DNA of 64,000 nt from Rhynochetos jubatus. Its lineage: Eukaryota; Chordata; Aves; Eurypygiformes; Rhynochetidae. Where the stretch lies: contig CM050650.1 in the NCBI GenBank assembly GCA_027574665.1, forward strand, positions 96,383,086 to 96,447,085, given 5' to 3'. The position numbers and the translations under genes were made by a program. Below, piece after piece: positions 1-13,735 of this stretch. The notes beneath the pieces are model-generated. The model made no database searches and was not told where the DNA came from. It was given only the letters and a program-made list of their open reading frames with translations. How positions within the stretch are numbered: position 1 is the first letter of the stretch; each line of letters opens with the position of its first letter.

Positions 1-872
1 CTGATGACAACAAGCTATGAGGTGCACCTGACACACTGGAGGAAAGGGATATCATCCAGAGAGACCTTGACATACTTGAAGGGTGGCCCTGTGTGAACCT
101 CTTGAAGTTCACAAGGCCAAGTACAAGGTCCTGCACATGAGTCAGGGCAATCCCAAACACAAATATGGGATGGGCGTAAGTTTAAGGAGATATACTTGAG
201 GGTGTTCGTTGATAAGGTGCTCAACATGAGCCAGTAATCTGTGCTTGCAGCCCAGAAATGCAACTGTATCCTGGGCTGTTTCCAGGGAAGTGTGGCCAGC
301 AGGTCAAGGGAGGTGATTCTCCCCCTCTACTCTGCTCACAAGACCCCATCTGCAGTATTGCATCCAAATCTGGGGTCCCCAAGATGAGAAGGACAAGGAC
401 CTGTTTGTTGGAGGAAGTCCAGAGGAGGGCCTAAAAGAAGATCAGGAGTCTGGAACACCTCTCCTATGAAGAAAGGCTGAGAAAATTGGGCTTGTTCAGC
501 CTGGAAAAGAAAAGGCTCTAGGAAGACCTTACTGCAGCTTTCCAGTACCTGAAGGGGACCTACAAGGAAGCTTGCGGGGGTACTTTTTACAATGGCCTGT
601 AGTGACAAGACAAGGGGTAATGGTTTTCAATTGAAAGAGGGTAGGTTTAGATTGGATATCAGGAAGAAGTTCTTCACAGAGAGAGTGGTGAAACACTGGA
701 ATGGGTTGCCCAGAGAAGTTGTGGATGCCACATCCCTGGAAGTGTTCAAGGCCAGGCTGGATAAGGCTTTGAGCATCAACCTGATGTAGTGGAAGGTGTT
801 TCTGCCCATGGCAGGGGGGTTGGAACTAGATGATCTTTAAGGTTCTGTCCAATCCAAACTTTTCTATGATTT
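1..872 (+). mobile_element. CR1 LINE, 3' part, cut by window edge
   Basis: This is the 3' part of a CR1 non-LTR retrotransposon. The first bases read A-D-D-N-K-L, the reverse-transcriptase catalytic box (consensus FADDTKL), followed at once by a stop. Further on come the CR1 C-terminal stretches: a broken [21 protein letters not shown] segment near 455-515, then at 592-789 an open piece with [33 protein letters not shown] and EVFKARLDKAL. The 3' tail ends in the CR1-type TTCTATGATTT. The piece between is frameshifted and contains stops, so no protein is made. The element probably continues left of the window. Confidence 0.93.
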
Positions 873-3800
873 GATGAGAAATAGCAAAAAATAAAATTTG
901 CATGATTAAACACAGATTGAGATGAAGGTTATATTACACTTTTTTTAGGCTTCTCAGCTAAAGCTATACGTGAAAGTGATACTTCCTCTAAAGGTATGAA
1001 TCACTGTGTACATAGAAGCCATCTAGAAGGCTCATTTCAGCCTTCTTCCTGAAGAAGGTGTTGATGTCAGTCTCAGAATAAAAGATTCACAGGATCCTAA
1101 TTATCTGTTCCCAAACTGTAGTCAGCAATAAGCAACCATGTTATTTCCCACCTTCTACATAAAACCATGTAAAATCTAAAATGTAGCAATTAATTGGTGT
1201 TGAAAGGTTAGCAATGAACTATAAAAATTTGGAGTGCTCACAGTGATTTATTGATTCAAAACTTTCAACCGCAGCCAAAGACATTGTAAAGCAACTCCTT
1301 TGTTGTAACTGAACTGTGCTGTATTTTGTGTGTGCCCAATGGAATGAACCAATTAGAAATGAATTTTAAGATACATATGGATATATTCTGGATTTTTAAC
1401 TCTCATAATGACCTACAAAGTGTATGCAGTGAAATAATATAGTAAAATTTAAGGCAAAATAAAAAAATTAAAGGTAACAGATAAACTGCTGTATCTTCTA
1501 CCATGGTAAACAGATTTGAAATATAAAGAAAGGTATTCAAGGAAGACAGTTATTATGTTTGATTCAAATAAAAATGGATAAGACTAAAATATATCATCAG
1601 ATTATAAAAGGAAAGCAACCTAACAGGACTGTATAAATATTTTTTTTTTTTTAGTTTAGAATTAATTTTTGTAGAAACAGTAAATCACAGAACTACTCTA
1701 AAGGAGACATTGTGCTAATTGAAGAAAAACATGATTTTTAGCACACTATGTGGTGAAATCATCCATCTCACTCAGTTGTGTTACAGACACAAATCAAGAG
1801 ATTCCATTGTATGCATCTTTTCTAAAAATACAATGATGAGAATACTACGACCTGAGATTATGGGTGGAAATTAGACACTCTCTCTTCTTTCCCTTTATCT
1901 TTCTAATGGTGAGCCTTTACTTGTGTAGATAATTGGTGATTAACAAGAATTAGACTTTCTCTGGAGAATTGTTGGATGGCCACAGGGTTTTAAACTGTGG
2001 TATTATACAAAGTGTAAATACAAAAGCTAACATTGTGCCTGCTTTTGGCTCTGTAAAAGGGACAAAATTCCAACCTGAAGTTTGGATAATGATAATTGTT
2101 AAAGGTTGTAATGTTCATTTAAAGCAAAATCTGTTACCATTCTCCGATAGGAGGAAAATTACCTCTCAGCTGTAATGGGAATATTTGTAAATAGCTATCA
2201 TTCTCTTAGTCTATGAACCAAATTGCATGATGGACACTAACAGCATCAGTAGTACTACAAAAATTATACACTCCAGTAAATTCAAGAACAATTTCTGTCC
2301 TTGCTTTTACATCATTTCCCAGCCAATATCTGAAACTTCTATTTGCTTTCCCAATAGTTGCATTGAGTAAGGTCCATTTACATCGTAGCATCAAGTATAT
2401 ATAATTTTTTTTCTGTCATAGTATATTTGAAGATCTTGTAATTTGATAGTCAGTGGCATACAGATTACCTCACTGAAGCAAGGTGGGACTCTTTGTAGAT
2501 GATGTCATTATACCATCTATTACCTACCTTAGAATTTTCCCCTAAGAGTAAAACCAGGATAATTTCTCCATCATTTTCCATCTAGTGAGAAGATTCATAA
2601 TTGTATCCAGTTTCAGAAAAATTGTATGGCATGTACAAACAAGAAGACAATGATTGTTTGACAAATATCTGCAAATACCACTCAAGAAGTGTTCTGAAGA
2701 AAGATTCCTCATTTAAATAAAGTAAACTTTTCCAGATGTGGGAGACAAAGAAAAAACTTTTACCATGCTGCAGAACAAGGTGTATTATTGCCTCTCAGCT
2801 ATAACAAATACTTACCTCAATAAAGTATAGCTATCTTATCTATTTAGATAGATGCCATGAAGTCTTGATGCAATTCTACTTTTTCAGTTAACCAGCAGTG
2901 TTCATCAGTGCAACTAGGTTACTTGGAACTGATATTTTCACTATATTCTTTGGCTTTCACTTTGGTCATTCAACAAAAATTCTGTCAAAATGGGTTAGCT
3001 TTTACAACCATGGAAGAGTGATTTGTTTTAAAAGAAAATTAAAGGAAATTCATTACTTTATCAGACTACACTTTTTGCACCCACCACACTCCTAATCCTT
3101 AGGCATAAATAAGAAGTTAGACTAAGCAACACAAATTAAAAGTAAATATATGAAAATGCTACCGATTTCTTTAGTCTTAACCACCATATCTTATGTAAAA
3201 AAAGTAAATTTATAATGCTAAGTGTATGGTCAGTCACAACCAGAAAGAGATCAAAGAACAATAAAGTGTAAATGACATACAGCACGTAATGTGCCCCAAA
3301 GGTCTGTGCCCCAAAAGCCAAGATTCATAGTCTTCTTTTATCTCCTGATAATGCTAAAGACCATAAATTTGGATTCTAAAGTAAGATACTAAAGAATAAA
3401 AATACTGACTATGAGGCTAGAAACTGATATTTCATTTTGCAAAACTTTAATAGAATATTTACATTTCAGTGTTTGAAGTCATTGCAAAGATATTTTCATC
3501 TGGATTATTTAAATACAGTGGGAATAAAGAAACTGAAGAAACTGTAACTGTTAGTAAGTTCTCTAAGTAGCTAAGAAAGATTCTGACATCTGCTAGAGTT
3601 GGCGGTAGAGTGTTTTGATTTAGGAGTGTTAATAACTCTGCTTTGATTTCTATGTTTACACAATTTAAATATTTTGAATGTAGAGTTCAAGCTGTATGTC
3701 TTCAAAGACAACTAAAGTTATATGGCTGACACCTAAACCATGCTTCAAAAACTTAAAGGTAACATCTTGCTTTTGCCTTATTAGATACCTGGAAGCACCA

Positions 3801-5971
3801 ATATTTTAAATCCAGCAAATATAACCTACTTTAAAAAAAAAAAAAAAACTTATAAAAGCAACACGTTCATTTTGTTCCTCATTTACTTTTTTAAAAGTTA
3901 TATTTTAAAGTGAAAGTTTTCAAGTTTTCATCCTATGTCCAATACTAGAAGTCAAAAATGGTATAACATTTAACACTCTTGTGACTTACTTATTGAAATC
4001 TTCTGAACAGAGACTTTCTGAAATCTGTCCTGTGTGGGTGGTTCATTTGGGATCCGCTCAGCCAAAGTACAGCTGTAATTGTATAAAGTTTGATGGGACA
4101 TCAATGATCTGCATCATCCTCAAACCACCCATTGCTGTTTTAATTGTTTTGGCAGGATTTTTAAGCTAATTAACACCATGTGTCTACAAAATTTAAGTCT
4201 TCTGAAACTACCCCATACAATTTTCTGTTATGTCCACATCACAATTTATGTTTTACTGATACCAAATGGAAAAAATTGCAAATTATTTTAAAGATAAAGA
4301 AGAATCAATTTGCATATTTTCTTCTTTCATGTTCTCCTGCCTTAATTCAGTTGAGCTAATTAATCATATAATTATTGACTGTGAAGTATTTTGCAGTTTT
4401 AACATGCGTTCTATTAGTAATCATGTTTAGAAAACCGTTAACAACATATTTTAAGAAAGAGTGAGGACTCTCAGGAATTTTATAGAGAATGAAAGAGAAA
4501 AATATACCCCCAGCTATAAATTAGTATTGTTAACAAGTGTGGGGGAAAGACAGCTGAAAATTTCATGTTCACCTGAACTAATGCAAATACTACATGCTTT
4601 TTTTTTTTTTTAAATGCCTCCTTCAGATATTTGGCTGACATTGTTTGGAATGGTTTTTGTGAAAGCCTGTCTCTCAAGTTCTTAGTGATGCGTGCATAAG
4701 TCAACATGTGCTTGGCCACATCCAGAGTAGAAGTTGCTGTTACTTCATGAAGAATCTTTCACTTTTGCCTTTTAAGACAATTTTCTTTCTTTAAGAGTGA
4801 TTTTAGATGACATAACAAATACATCAAGAGTTAGAACTATATTATTACCAAACATTTTGTATTTTTTGAGTAATTTGTATTTTTAGGTTCAAAAGCTGTT
4901 TCTTAATACTAGTGTTAATGTTAACATTAAATTTAACAAAATTCATTGATAAAAAAAAAAGGCTTTTGTTCTGTATTTTTTTCCTACATTATTTTTGACT
5001 ACACTTCTAGTCAATTGTCATTTTTATTGCAGCATTTCCTTCATGCTCCAGCTATGCTTTCTGTCTTACGTAATTCCTTTTAAAAGCAGTAATGCTTTAT
5101 AGAAAATATTTTGCATTCATTTTCAGTAATTGTTGGTGCTTTTCCCTTTTCACATTACATCTCCCTCAGCATGCTTAGGCAAATGGTGGAGATTAATACT
5201 ACAAAACCTAAGCAAATGGATCCATCCCAGATTGGAGCATCCAAATGAAACAAAGCCTATTTAGGTTCACTACAAAGGAATCATTTTATATCTTCAACAC
5301 CTTATCCTTGACATAGCTAGGGAGCAAGACATGGTCTTTTTCCTTCTCATGGTAACAAAATCCTAGTATACTCTATAATTGGATAGGTGAGGAAAAAGGT
5401 TTGTCTGGATCTTCAGTTCATAGAATATTTGCATAGTACAAGTAAGATCTTCAGCCTTATTATTTTTCTTCGCTGAACATCACTTGCCATCTGCTGGCTG
5501 AATCACAGTTCAAGTGGTTTTGAAAACAATTTCATTATTCTTGTTTAACTTCCTAATTTGAATGTATTTAATTTCAAAGAAGTCAACATATCTTGCCATT
5601 ATATATATTTGAATTTTATCTTTATTTATATTCTGAGCAACTATCAGAAGATTGACCACTAATTTCAATGGTCACAGAAGAGACAGAATTTCTCCCATTC
5701 CAGATATTATCAAGATGAGTGGTGCCTCAGTGTCTTCTGATACAAAGAAATTCTTAAAAATTTAGTAGGTTTTGAACAGTCTTCGGGGGGAAAAAAAAAC
5801 AACACACAAAATAGGCTGAATATAAATAATATCTATATAAACCACAGAGAAAAATGGTGTAGTGTATGCTACTATTGTAAAATTTTATTTGATTGCAGAA
5901 AAAAGGTAATTGGAAAGTAAATTCAAACCTTTGTATAAAAGTATACATCTGACATGAGCATGTAAGGTAAG
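873..5971. other. Intronic or intergenic AT-rich DNA
   Basis: About 5.1 kb of AT-rich sequence with homopolymer runs (for example T runs near 1640 and 4600, A runs near 3830 and 4950) and a 16-bp palindrome at 4915-4930. I see no convincing exon, transposon or RNA gene. The longest open frames are under 80 codons and look like chance. Confidence 0.7.
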
Positions 5972-6732
5972 TAAAAATTGCACATGGGTCAGGGCAATCC
6001 CAAGCACAAATACAGGCTGGGTAGAGAATGGCTTGAGGACAGCCTTGAGGAGAAGGGTTTGGGGGTACAGGTGGATGAAAAGCTGAACATGAGTCAGCAG
6101 TTTTGCACTGGCAGCCCAGAAAGCCAACTGTATCCTAGGCTGTATCAGGAGAAGCATGGCCAGCAGGTTGAGGGAGGGGATTCTCCCCATCTACTCTGCT
6201 CTTGTGAGACCCCACCTGGAGTATTGCATCCAGCTGTGGAGCCCTCAACATAGGAAGGATATAGACCGGTTGGAGCAAGTCCAGAGGAGGCCATAAAGAT
6301 GATCAGAGGGCTGGAGCACCTCTCCTATGAAGAAAGGCTGAGAGAGTTGGGCTTGTTCATCAAGGAGAAGAGAAGGCTCTGGGAAGACCTCTTGGCAGCT
6401 TTCCAGTACCTAGAGAGGAACTACGAGAATGCTGGAGCAGGACTTATTCAAAGGGCCTGTAGTGACAGGACAAGGGGTAATGGGTTTAAAGTAAAAGTGG
6501 GTAGATTCAGATTGGATATCAGGAAGAAATTCTTCACCGTGAGAGCGGCAAGGCACAAGAACATGTTGTCCAGAGAAGCTGTGGATGTTCCCTTCCTGGA
6601 AGTCTTCAAGGCCAGGCTGGATGCGGCTTTGAGCATCAACCTGACCTAGTAGAAGGTGACCCTGCCTATGGCTGGGGGGTTGGAACCATTAACTTTTAAG
6701 GTCCCTTCCAACCTCCTACGAAAATACAATTG
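5972..6732 (+). mobile_element. CR1 LINE, 5'-truncated 3' end
   Basis: The copy begins in the CR1 stretch that codes for H-M-G-Q-G-N-P-K-H-K-Y-R-L-G and runs to the 3' tail, which is the usual 5'-truncation pattern of LINE insertion. A 116-codon open piece at 6299-6649 contains [20 protein letters not shown], then [32 protein letters not shown] and EVFKARLDAALS. Upstream of it the reading frame shifts near 6250-6300. The 3' end has GGGGGGTTGGAACC and CCTTCCAACCT but a poor terminal octamer. It is inactive: there is no endonuclease domain and most of the RT domain is gone. Confidence 0.93.
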
Positions 6733-9700
6733 TCGGGAAAAGAAAATCTAGGTGTATTAAGTGTTAAATTCCTTCTTACTGAAGTCAACAGGCTAAATTC
6801 AATTGAAATCAAGGTGACTCAGGAGGATGCAAATTATCATAGACACAATCCATAAGAGAGATCCAGACATGTTTTAAACTGGAACTCAGGAAAGAAATGG
6901 TAGTGAATTAAAAGCCAGGTGAAATGATCAGTGAGAGATATTAAGCCCAAAATACTGGTAAATACAAAATTTTATCCAATATAAACATTAGAAAAATAGG
7001 TTACAACACTCTATAGGTTTTGTACAGGTTGGTAATCTTTGTCATAGTATCATTAACAGAATGTTTCTGATGAATGAATATTCCCAGCAACAAATCAATC
7101 TAATGAAGGGTACTCATTCTTCCTCAACTGAATCTTACTATTTGAATAATTGTACATATTACTTGACAGTCCAGACTTTGACAAATGGTAGTATGATAGG
7201 CCCAAATGGTATACTTATAAATGCAAACCAGAGATTTTTAAGATTAAATTGATACTTTTCAGGAAGTAATGGTGGGACAAAGCAGTACATCTAGTCATAA
7301 TAATCAATATGACTGGTTTTTTTGATCCTTTTGAATTAAATCTGATTGAGCAGAAAACATGTTTGGTTTTTTGAGTTTTATTTTTAATAGAAATGAAAAC
7401 GTTAAAAGCATTTTTTGCATTAATGGATATATTCCACTCAATGAGCTAGGAAATTTTATCTTGTACAAGAAAAGTAAAGGAAAATTGATACTAGATTCAG
7501 AAACCTATTGGTGGTTGCTTTGTGATTCAGTTATATATGTTTAAGTACTCACCCAGAAAGTAGGACATGTAATTGTTTTTTTTTTTTCCTTTTTTTAATC
7601 TGAGATTTTAAAATCGTCTTCCTTTCCAAAAGTACTTCATATACCCATTTTGGATTACCTTGGGGATAAATTCTGATGTGTTTAATTGAATATAAACATT
7701 TTAATATTTACTGGACAAGATGAAATACAGTCATTCAAACCCTTGTTTTATTTTCTAGTTCAGTGGTTAATTAAGAATTACCTGTATAGCAGAACAGCTG
7801 CTCAAGGTCAGCACCCCCCACAAATACATGAATACACACACAAAACATAATAATAAATGTAGGAATTTATATGCTATATGTAATCTTAATAGTCAAACAA
7901 TATTGAACTACTGAGCTGCAGACAGTTCTCAAGCAGTTAAAACACAACTGTGCTGGAGCAACATGTAATCATCAATTAAGCTTGTTTTCTCAGGAGGTTC
8001 TTAGACTGTCTGAATGCTTAGTCGTGGGAAACAGCAAATTCACAGGCACTTCTGAGATTGATAAAGCTTTGTTTCAGCAGGAATGAGCTTTATACACACT
8101 CTGGCTAATATTTTAGTGTCTGTAAACTCTTCTCACTTTTTTTCATAATTCTCCAAGAAGCATTGTTTTCCTCTATCTAAAGTTTTATACTTAGCTTACA
8201 GAGAAAGGTTAGGCATATCAGATGATAGCACCAGAAACTATGTTCTCCTTTCCTAGAAATTTTTCTTATGTTGCATCCTTCAACTATCATGACCAGTAAT
8301 ACTAATACTAGTATAGTATACCTAAGGCCTACTTACTATTAACACATGACTTTGGCGAATGTTGATGGTATGGGGAATCATAGTGACAATGTTATTTTAC
8401 ATTTTTATTTTATGTATTTTATAGTTTTGAAATTATACATAATTACACGTTATAATATCTGTATCTTGTCAGTCTTTCATTTCACTTTTATTTCTTCTAG
8501 ATCCACCTAAGCACGTTTCCTACAGTAGTGTATGTAAAATAAATCTTTTTCCTTAAAAGTATATCTTCAGTGCTTTCTTCTGATCAGACAAATTTGCAGT
8601 CTTTGCTGCAGGGCTGTGTTCAAACTTTCAAACAACAAAATGATTTTCAGGTACAAACTGTATTTATCAGTATTAACTGTATAATAACTGTAATAGAAGA
8701 AGTTATTCCCAGAAAGAAGATGAGTGATTTATGATATCATAAGAACATTGAGATAACATGTCAAGCTGTTGGGCCTTTATTTTTTCATGCGTATATATGT
8801 ATGTGTTTTACTGAATTATGAAGTTATTTATTTCTCTCAGCAGGTAGTAACAATTGACTCACAATTGTTGTAAAGGTAAATTAAAATAATTGAATAGATA
8901 TGTTTTTACACAAAGATTCTCCTGATTAGTATTTGAAGTAAGAGGATCAAGTGATTTATATTCCTAACACTATATATACACATCAGAACTGTTTAATATC
9001 TGAAAGGAAGTATTTTGATTTTACCTCTGTGGAATGACAAAGACGGAAATTCTAAGAAGAGTATTAGAAAAAAACACTTTCATGAACTTACAAAACAGAA
9101 TTCCTCTTAATCCTTAATAAAATAAATATGAAAACCCTTCTGAGTCTTACAGGTCAAGTCTGCCTTATTCTGAATGTTTCTACATGTCACTGAACCCAGT
9201 CCCCTTATAATGTAAGCAACACTATTGTAAACTGATTCACCTTTCTAATAAAATCAATAAAATAATTTTGCTTCACTTATTTGACTGACTTAGTGCTTCA
9301 AAACTCCTGTCTTTTAAAGGTTAGAAATACCTAGGTTTTTCTCCTAAATTGATTTCTGGTGCACTTATATTAATTTGTTCTTCTGCAAACATGGCATTTT
9401 ATTTCTGTGATGTATTTATAAGAAATTATAAATCTATTTAGCCTTCTATTCACTAGAGTAAGTAAATCAACCTGGTTTAGTATTTTGTCTAAATTAGACT
9501 AATGATAACTTCCTTTTTGCATCTAAATAAATCTTTTAAAAACAACGATCCATACCATATACAACAATAATTACCCATATTGTTTGTCTAAAAGATCTAA
9601 TATATTTTCCTTAAATGATAAAACTCTTAAGCATTCCATCAGAATGGTAATTCAGAATATTATTCACATACTCTGAAAATTATTTGTTTTGATTAATTGC

Positions 9701-12619
9701 ATAAGCAGACTTTTCTTATAATGATGTTTCAATTAGAAACCTAAAATTAGGGCATAGCAATTCTTCCCAATACTCCAGATGAGTTCTCACATGTGTTTTG
9801 CACATTGGCCTAACTCCTTCCCTATTGCAAGTACATGTCCTCTTCAGCCCTAGAAAACCCAATTACTTTTTCATGTCTTCATTACACTGCTAGTTGAAGA
9901 TTTAATACCGGCAGTATTTTGTCCTTTACACGTTCCAACCATATTAGAGAAATTAGCACTACATTCAGAAACAGGATGAAATTAGTTGTTGAGAATGTCA
10001 TAGGTCATATATGTAAATTAACTCCAAACATTACTTCTGATATGTCTGTGCATGTTCATCCTGTGAGTTAGGGGTTTTTGGGGGGGGTTTGGTTGTTTTG
10101 TTGGGGTTTTGTATTTGTTTTTTTTTTTTGTGAACATGAAGTGAAATATGTCCTATATAATACATACTTTCTTAATCTCAATTTAACATAAATAGAATTC
10201 TTTAAATGTAATCTTTGATTAAATATGGTTTATTGAAAAATGTGTGGAGACACAAAAAATTTTTCAGGTTTCACTACAGAAAATCTCCAGTAACTAAAAT
10301 ATGCTAGGTACTGGTTTTGCATTTAAGATAGATTATCCATGAAAATGTACAAATATTACACTAGAGTCCATTTTGCCTCGTTTATTACCTGATCCACACT
10401 AATCTCACTGCAAGAACCGTTAATCCACTGATCTTTTGAGGATTTTAAAATGCAAGAGCTTGTTACTTATTACTTAATTTAGAACATGATAAAAGTTCTC
10501 CTCCATATGACAAAAGTTGCTGCTTTTATATTATTGACTCTAAGGATATTATATAATTGAAAGAGATTTAAAAAAACCCAATCTCTCATTACAGAGCAGT
10601 GCCAATTTCACTGAGATGCATATAGTGTTCAATGTGACAGTCTGTTAACTAGAACAATCTGTGAGTGACAGTTCCTCAGTAAGTGTAGGCTGAATTACTT
10701 TTCCAAGAAAAAAGAAAAAAAAAGGTTTTGACTTTTTTTTTCTGTGCTCTCCTGCTGTTTCTGACTCCTTTAATAAATTATTCTATATCTTAATTTTACG
10801 TTTAGTTTGAGAGAGCGAGGGAGAGCAGAACATAGAACCGCTAGCTAGAATGTTGCTTTCATGCAAATATTAAGTGAATAATATGAATACCAATGACAAA
10901 GCAACAGGGAAGAAATAAAAAGTGTTTTAAAGTTTTGCAGATCAGACTTCTAGATATTTGAGAATGTATTCTATTCTTGCTGATGATGAATCTCAAATTT
11001 ATTTTGTAGAGATCTTAACATCCTTTGTCAGAATATCATCAACAATAGTTTGTAGAATAGTTCTGTAAACATTTTGGCATTGCTTGTTAGTACATTTACA
11101 ATCTTGCTCAGACCACAGAACTCAATTTTGAGATTCAATTACTAATTTATGTTATGACTGTGTAGTATAGAAACATATGTAATCCCCTTAGAAATGTTTT
11201 TGGCTTTGCAGTACTGCTACCTTTTTTCCTATGGCTGTTACATATCTGGCATGTCTTCAACATTTTTATGGTACACATGTATCTGATTTTATTTGCTTCC
11301 GGAAAACAAATGTATCCCCTCTGAATGGAATGTGTATATTTCATTCTTGGCTTGGACTGTGATTCAGCTTTGTGAATCTTTTGTTCTGTTTTTCTGAGTG
11401 CAAATTAGTATTATTTTATTGAGTTTAATCCTCTTCAAGGACCAGATGGAGTCGACTTAACTCATGGATGGGAGCTGTCCCAACAAGCACGCCCTGAGTA
11501 AATGTGAGATTTTTTGAAAAAGATTACACTATTTCAGCAATACTATATAACACTAAATAAATCTGCTTCAAAATCTTCATTCTAGGGCAGGACAAGTCTG
11601 AAAATAAACTTCCTCTTACCCACCTAACTTTCCAACCTTTTCTCTAGTCTTGCTTTCTAGACAGCTACTTTCAGTGGTTTAGAGACACTACATGTTATAA
11701 TAATGTGTGGTCATAGATCCCCATGAAAGCTACCTTCTTTTCACTTAGATTTGAATTTGTTTCCATCTGCAAATATATCATCCTTTCTACTGCAGACTCT
11801 CTTCTTCACTCCATTGTCTGATTTATAGAAGATTTTCCAAAACCAAACACACTCCAGTGAGCTCAATATAATCTACTCTCTGGAAGGTTTTGATGCAGGA
11901 TGGAAAAGTTGGGGCCAGACAAGTAGGCAGCCTTTTTTCCTGTCTTCACTTACACTTTCTTTAGCTGAAGACTATTATTTGACATTGATTAAATAAAGAG
12001 TTCAGCCAATGTCAACTGCTCCCTGTTAATTTTGATGTGAAGTCAGTCAAATCTAAAATGCAACAGAGGTTATGTGTTTGATTTTGAACTGAAACGGTCT
12101 AACTGTACTTGTGAACTTAATTAAAGGGAAGAAACTTAGCTCTTTGGTTGGTGTATGGACTGTGTATGCAGCAAAATTACTCTGCAGCCTAGTTGTCAGG
12201 GCACTCTCCTTTGAAATATAAGAGATGGTATTTGTATTCTGAACAATTACAGTGGAAACTGAAGTTATGTTTTTAATTTCCTGACTAAATACCTGAAAAA
12301 GATATCCTCCTGAGCAAAAGGTTATCTTTCTCAAAGGCGTGATATGATCCATATGTGTAATCTCAAAAAAGGGACAAATTATATGTTTCAAATCATACAA
12401 GAATGGAGAACTGTTGGCCACTACATTTCACAATTCATAACTGACAGAGCTGAAAAAAACAAAAGAAAGTAACAATTATGTGATACTTTGCCATAGCATA
12501 TTTCTGGAAGTAGAAAAAAGAATGAGATTAATCTAATGACAGGTCATTCAGTAATCACTACTACAATCAGTAATAAATACTGAATGGCATGATCAAATCA
12601 AATTTACTCACACTTAACA
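6733..12619. other. Intronic or intergenic AT-rich DNA
   Basis: About 5.9 kb with no recognisable gene or transposon. It holds a G/T-rich run at 10071-10131 with one A only, T runs near 7580, and scattered short open frames with low-complexity translations. The longest, 122 codons on the minus strand at 12053-12421, shows no family resemblance that I can name. Confidence 0.65.
10071..10131. repeat. G/T-rich low-complexity tract
   Basis: A 61-nt run on the + strand made of T runs and G runs with one A. It includes a run of nine G and one of four G. Similar tracts recur at 20232, 24957, 29729, 43500 and 48069. Confidence 0.8.
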
Positions 12620-12781
12620 TTATAGAATCATTTAGGTTGGAAAAGACCTTTGAGACCTTTAAGTCCAACCATTACCCTAGTACTGCAAAGTCCACCACCA
12701 TGTCAATAAGCACCACATCAATATATTTTATATACTTCCAGGGATGGCCACTCAACCACTTCCTTGGGCAACCTGTTTCTT
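12620..12781 (-). mobile_element. CR1 LINE 3' end fragment
   Basis: Read on the minus strand, the fragment ends in the CR1 tail. On the + strand this shows as TATAGAATCATTTAGGTTGG followed by AAAAGACCTTTGAGACC and AAGTCCAACCATTACCCTAG. The segment CTTCCAGGGATGGCCACTCAACCACTTCC and then GGGCAACCTGTTT matches the CR1 region encoding the LPREV-type tail. Only about 160 bp remain. The right side stops abruptly at a short hairpin with stems at 12782-12789 and 12795-12802. Confidence 0.85.
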
Positions 12782-13644
12782 ACCCACTTTTCCTAAGTGG
12801 GTCTAAGTCTACTACTGGCTACTGCTAGAGACAAAATATTTGAAAATGCAAGTACTCCTGTTGAAACAAACTGGCAAATCTTTTGTTTATGAGCCCTAAT
12901 GTGAACATGAGCACATTAGCAGATGCTTGAGTACAGTAGATGGTAGTGTTTCTGATACAGAAATTTTCTTTGGATTTTGTAATAGTAAGTTAACATCCTT
13001 CTCATCTACTTTATTTTTCTGTTTTGCATCCCATTCCAAGATTTAAATTTAGAATTCATTTCTTATGCAGTACAGAAACTGATGTGCTTATTTAGAATGA
13101 GGTGTTTAAAATGCAGTATACAAAGCCTGTAGATGGTATAGAAGAAAATGAAACATTTATGTCTTGCCAGTTCCTCGGGAAACGTTCTGATTTTAGTTCA
13201 GGCTTATGAATTTCATAACTGGAACAGGCTATCTAAAAGGTGTGGAGTTCTTTAGTGTGTTTCTGTCTGCCTTGATAAATCCAGAATATTCACATAATTT
13301 TCACAGCAATTTTTTACTGGCATGAAATTGTCCTGAATCCTGAAAAATGTTATATGATTTACAACTTGATACACTTCTTTCTGATGTTGTACTGAGATGT
13401 TTAGTATAGAAAGTGCAAAAAATAACAGAGTAGTATTAGTAAAAATATTAATGTATATTCAAATCTGCCAATCTTTTTAGGAAGGCAGAAAAGAAGAAAT
13501 AAAAATTATTTTCATGAATCAAGAAATCCATTGAAAGCTATAAAGTACAAAATTTATCACCATTGGCTTGGGATGTTCCTCTGCTGCATGTTTCCAAAAT
13601 TTGAGATAACAAAAAGAGTCTTATTTCTAGGTTCTTTCTAAAGT
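12782..13644. other. Unremarkable AT-rich DNA
   Basis: No supported feature beyond an 8-bp perfect hairpin (12782-12789 with 12795-12802) next to the CR1 fragment. No exon-like reading frame was seen. Confidence 0.6.
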
Positions 13645-13735
13645 GTTTGCAATTGGCCACTGCAAGAGACAAGAAACAAGCTATGTAGGCCTTTGTTCTA
13701 CCAAATGAGGGTAGACCAGACACAGTGGTAAACTA
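13645..13735 (+). mobile_element. Possible very old CR1-type 3' end
   Basis: The segment GGCCACTGCAAGAGACAAG, then a block resembling GGGCTAGATGGACCTTTGGTCTGACCC in degraded form, recalls the 3' end of old CR1 copies common in reptiles. The match is by eye, with several mismatches and no coding support, so it may be chance. Confidence 0.35.

Noticed and set aside
2206..2394. Minus-strand 62-codon frame with a faint likeness to a discoidin-type receptor segment (TEIVLEFTGVYNF)
   Set aside because: The likeness is a few residues only, with no flanking exon, and upstream frames are full of stops. A profile search would be needed to take it up again.
12053..12421. 122-codon open frame on the minus strand
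   Set aside because: No recognisable motif, and long open frames of this size occur by chance in 64 kb of AT-rich DNA.
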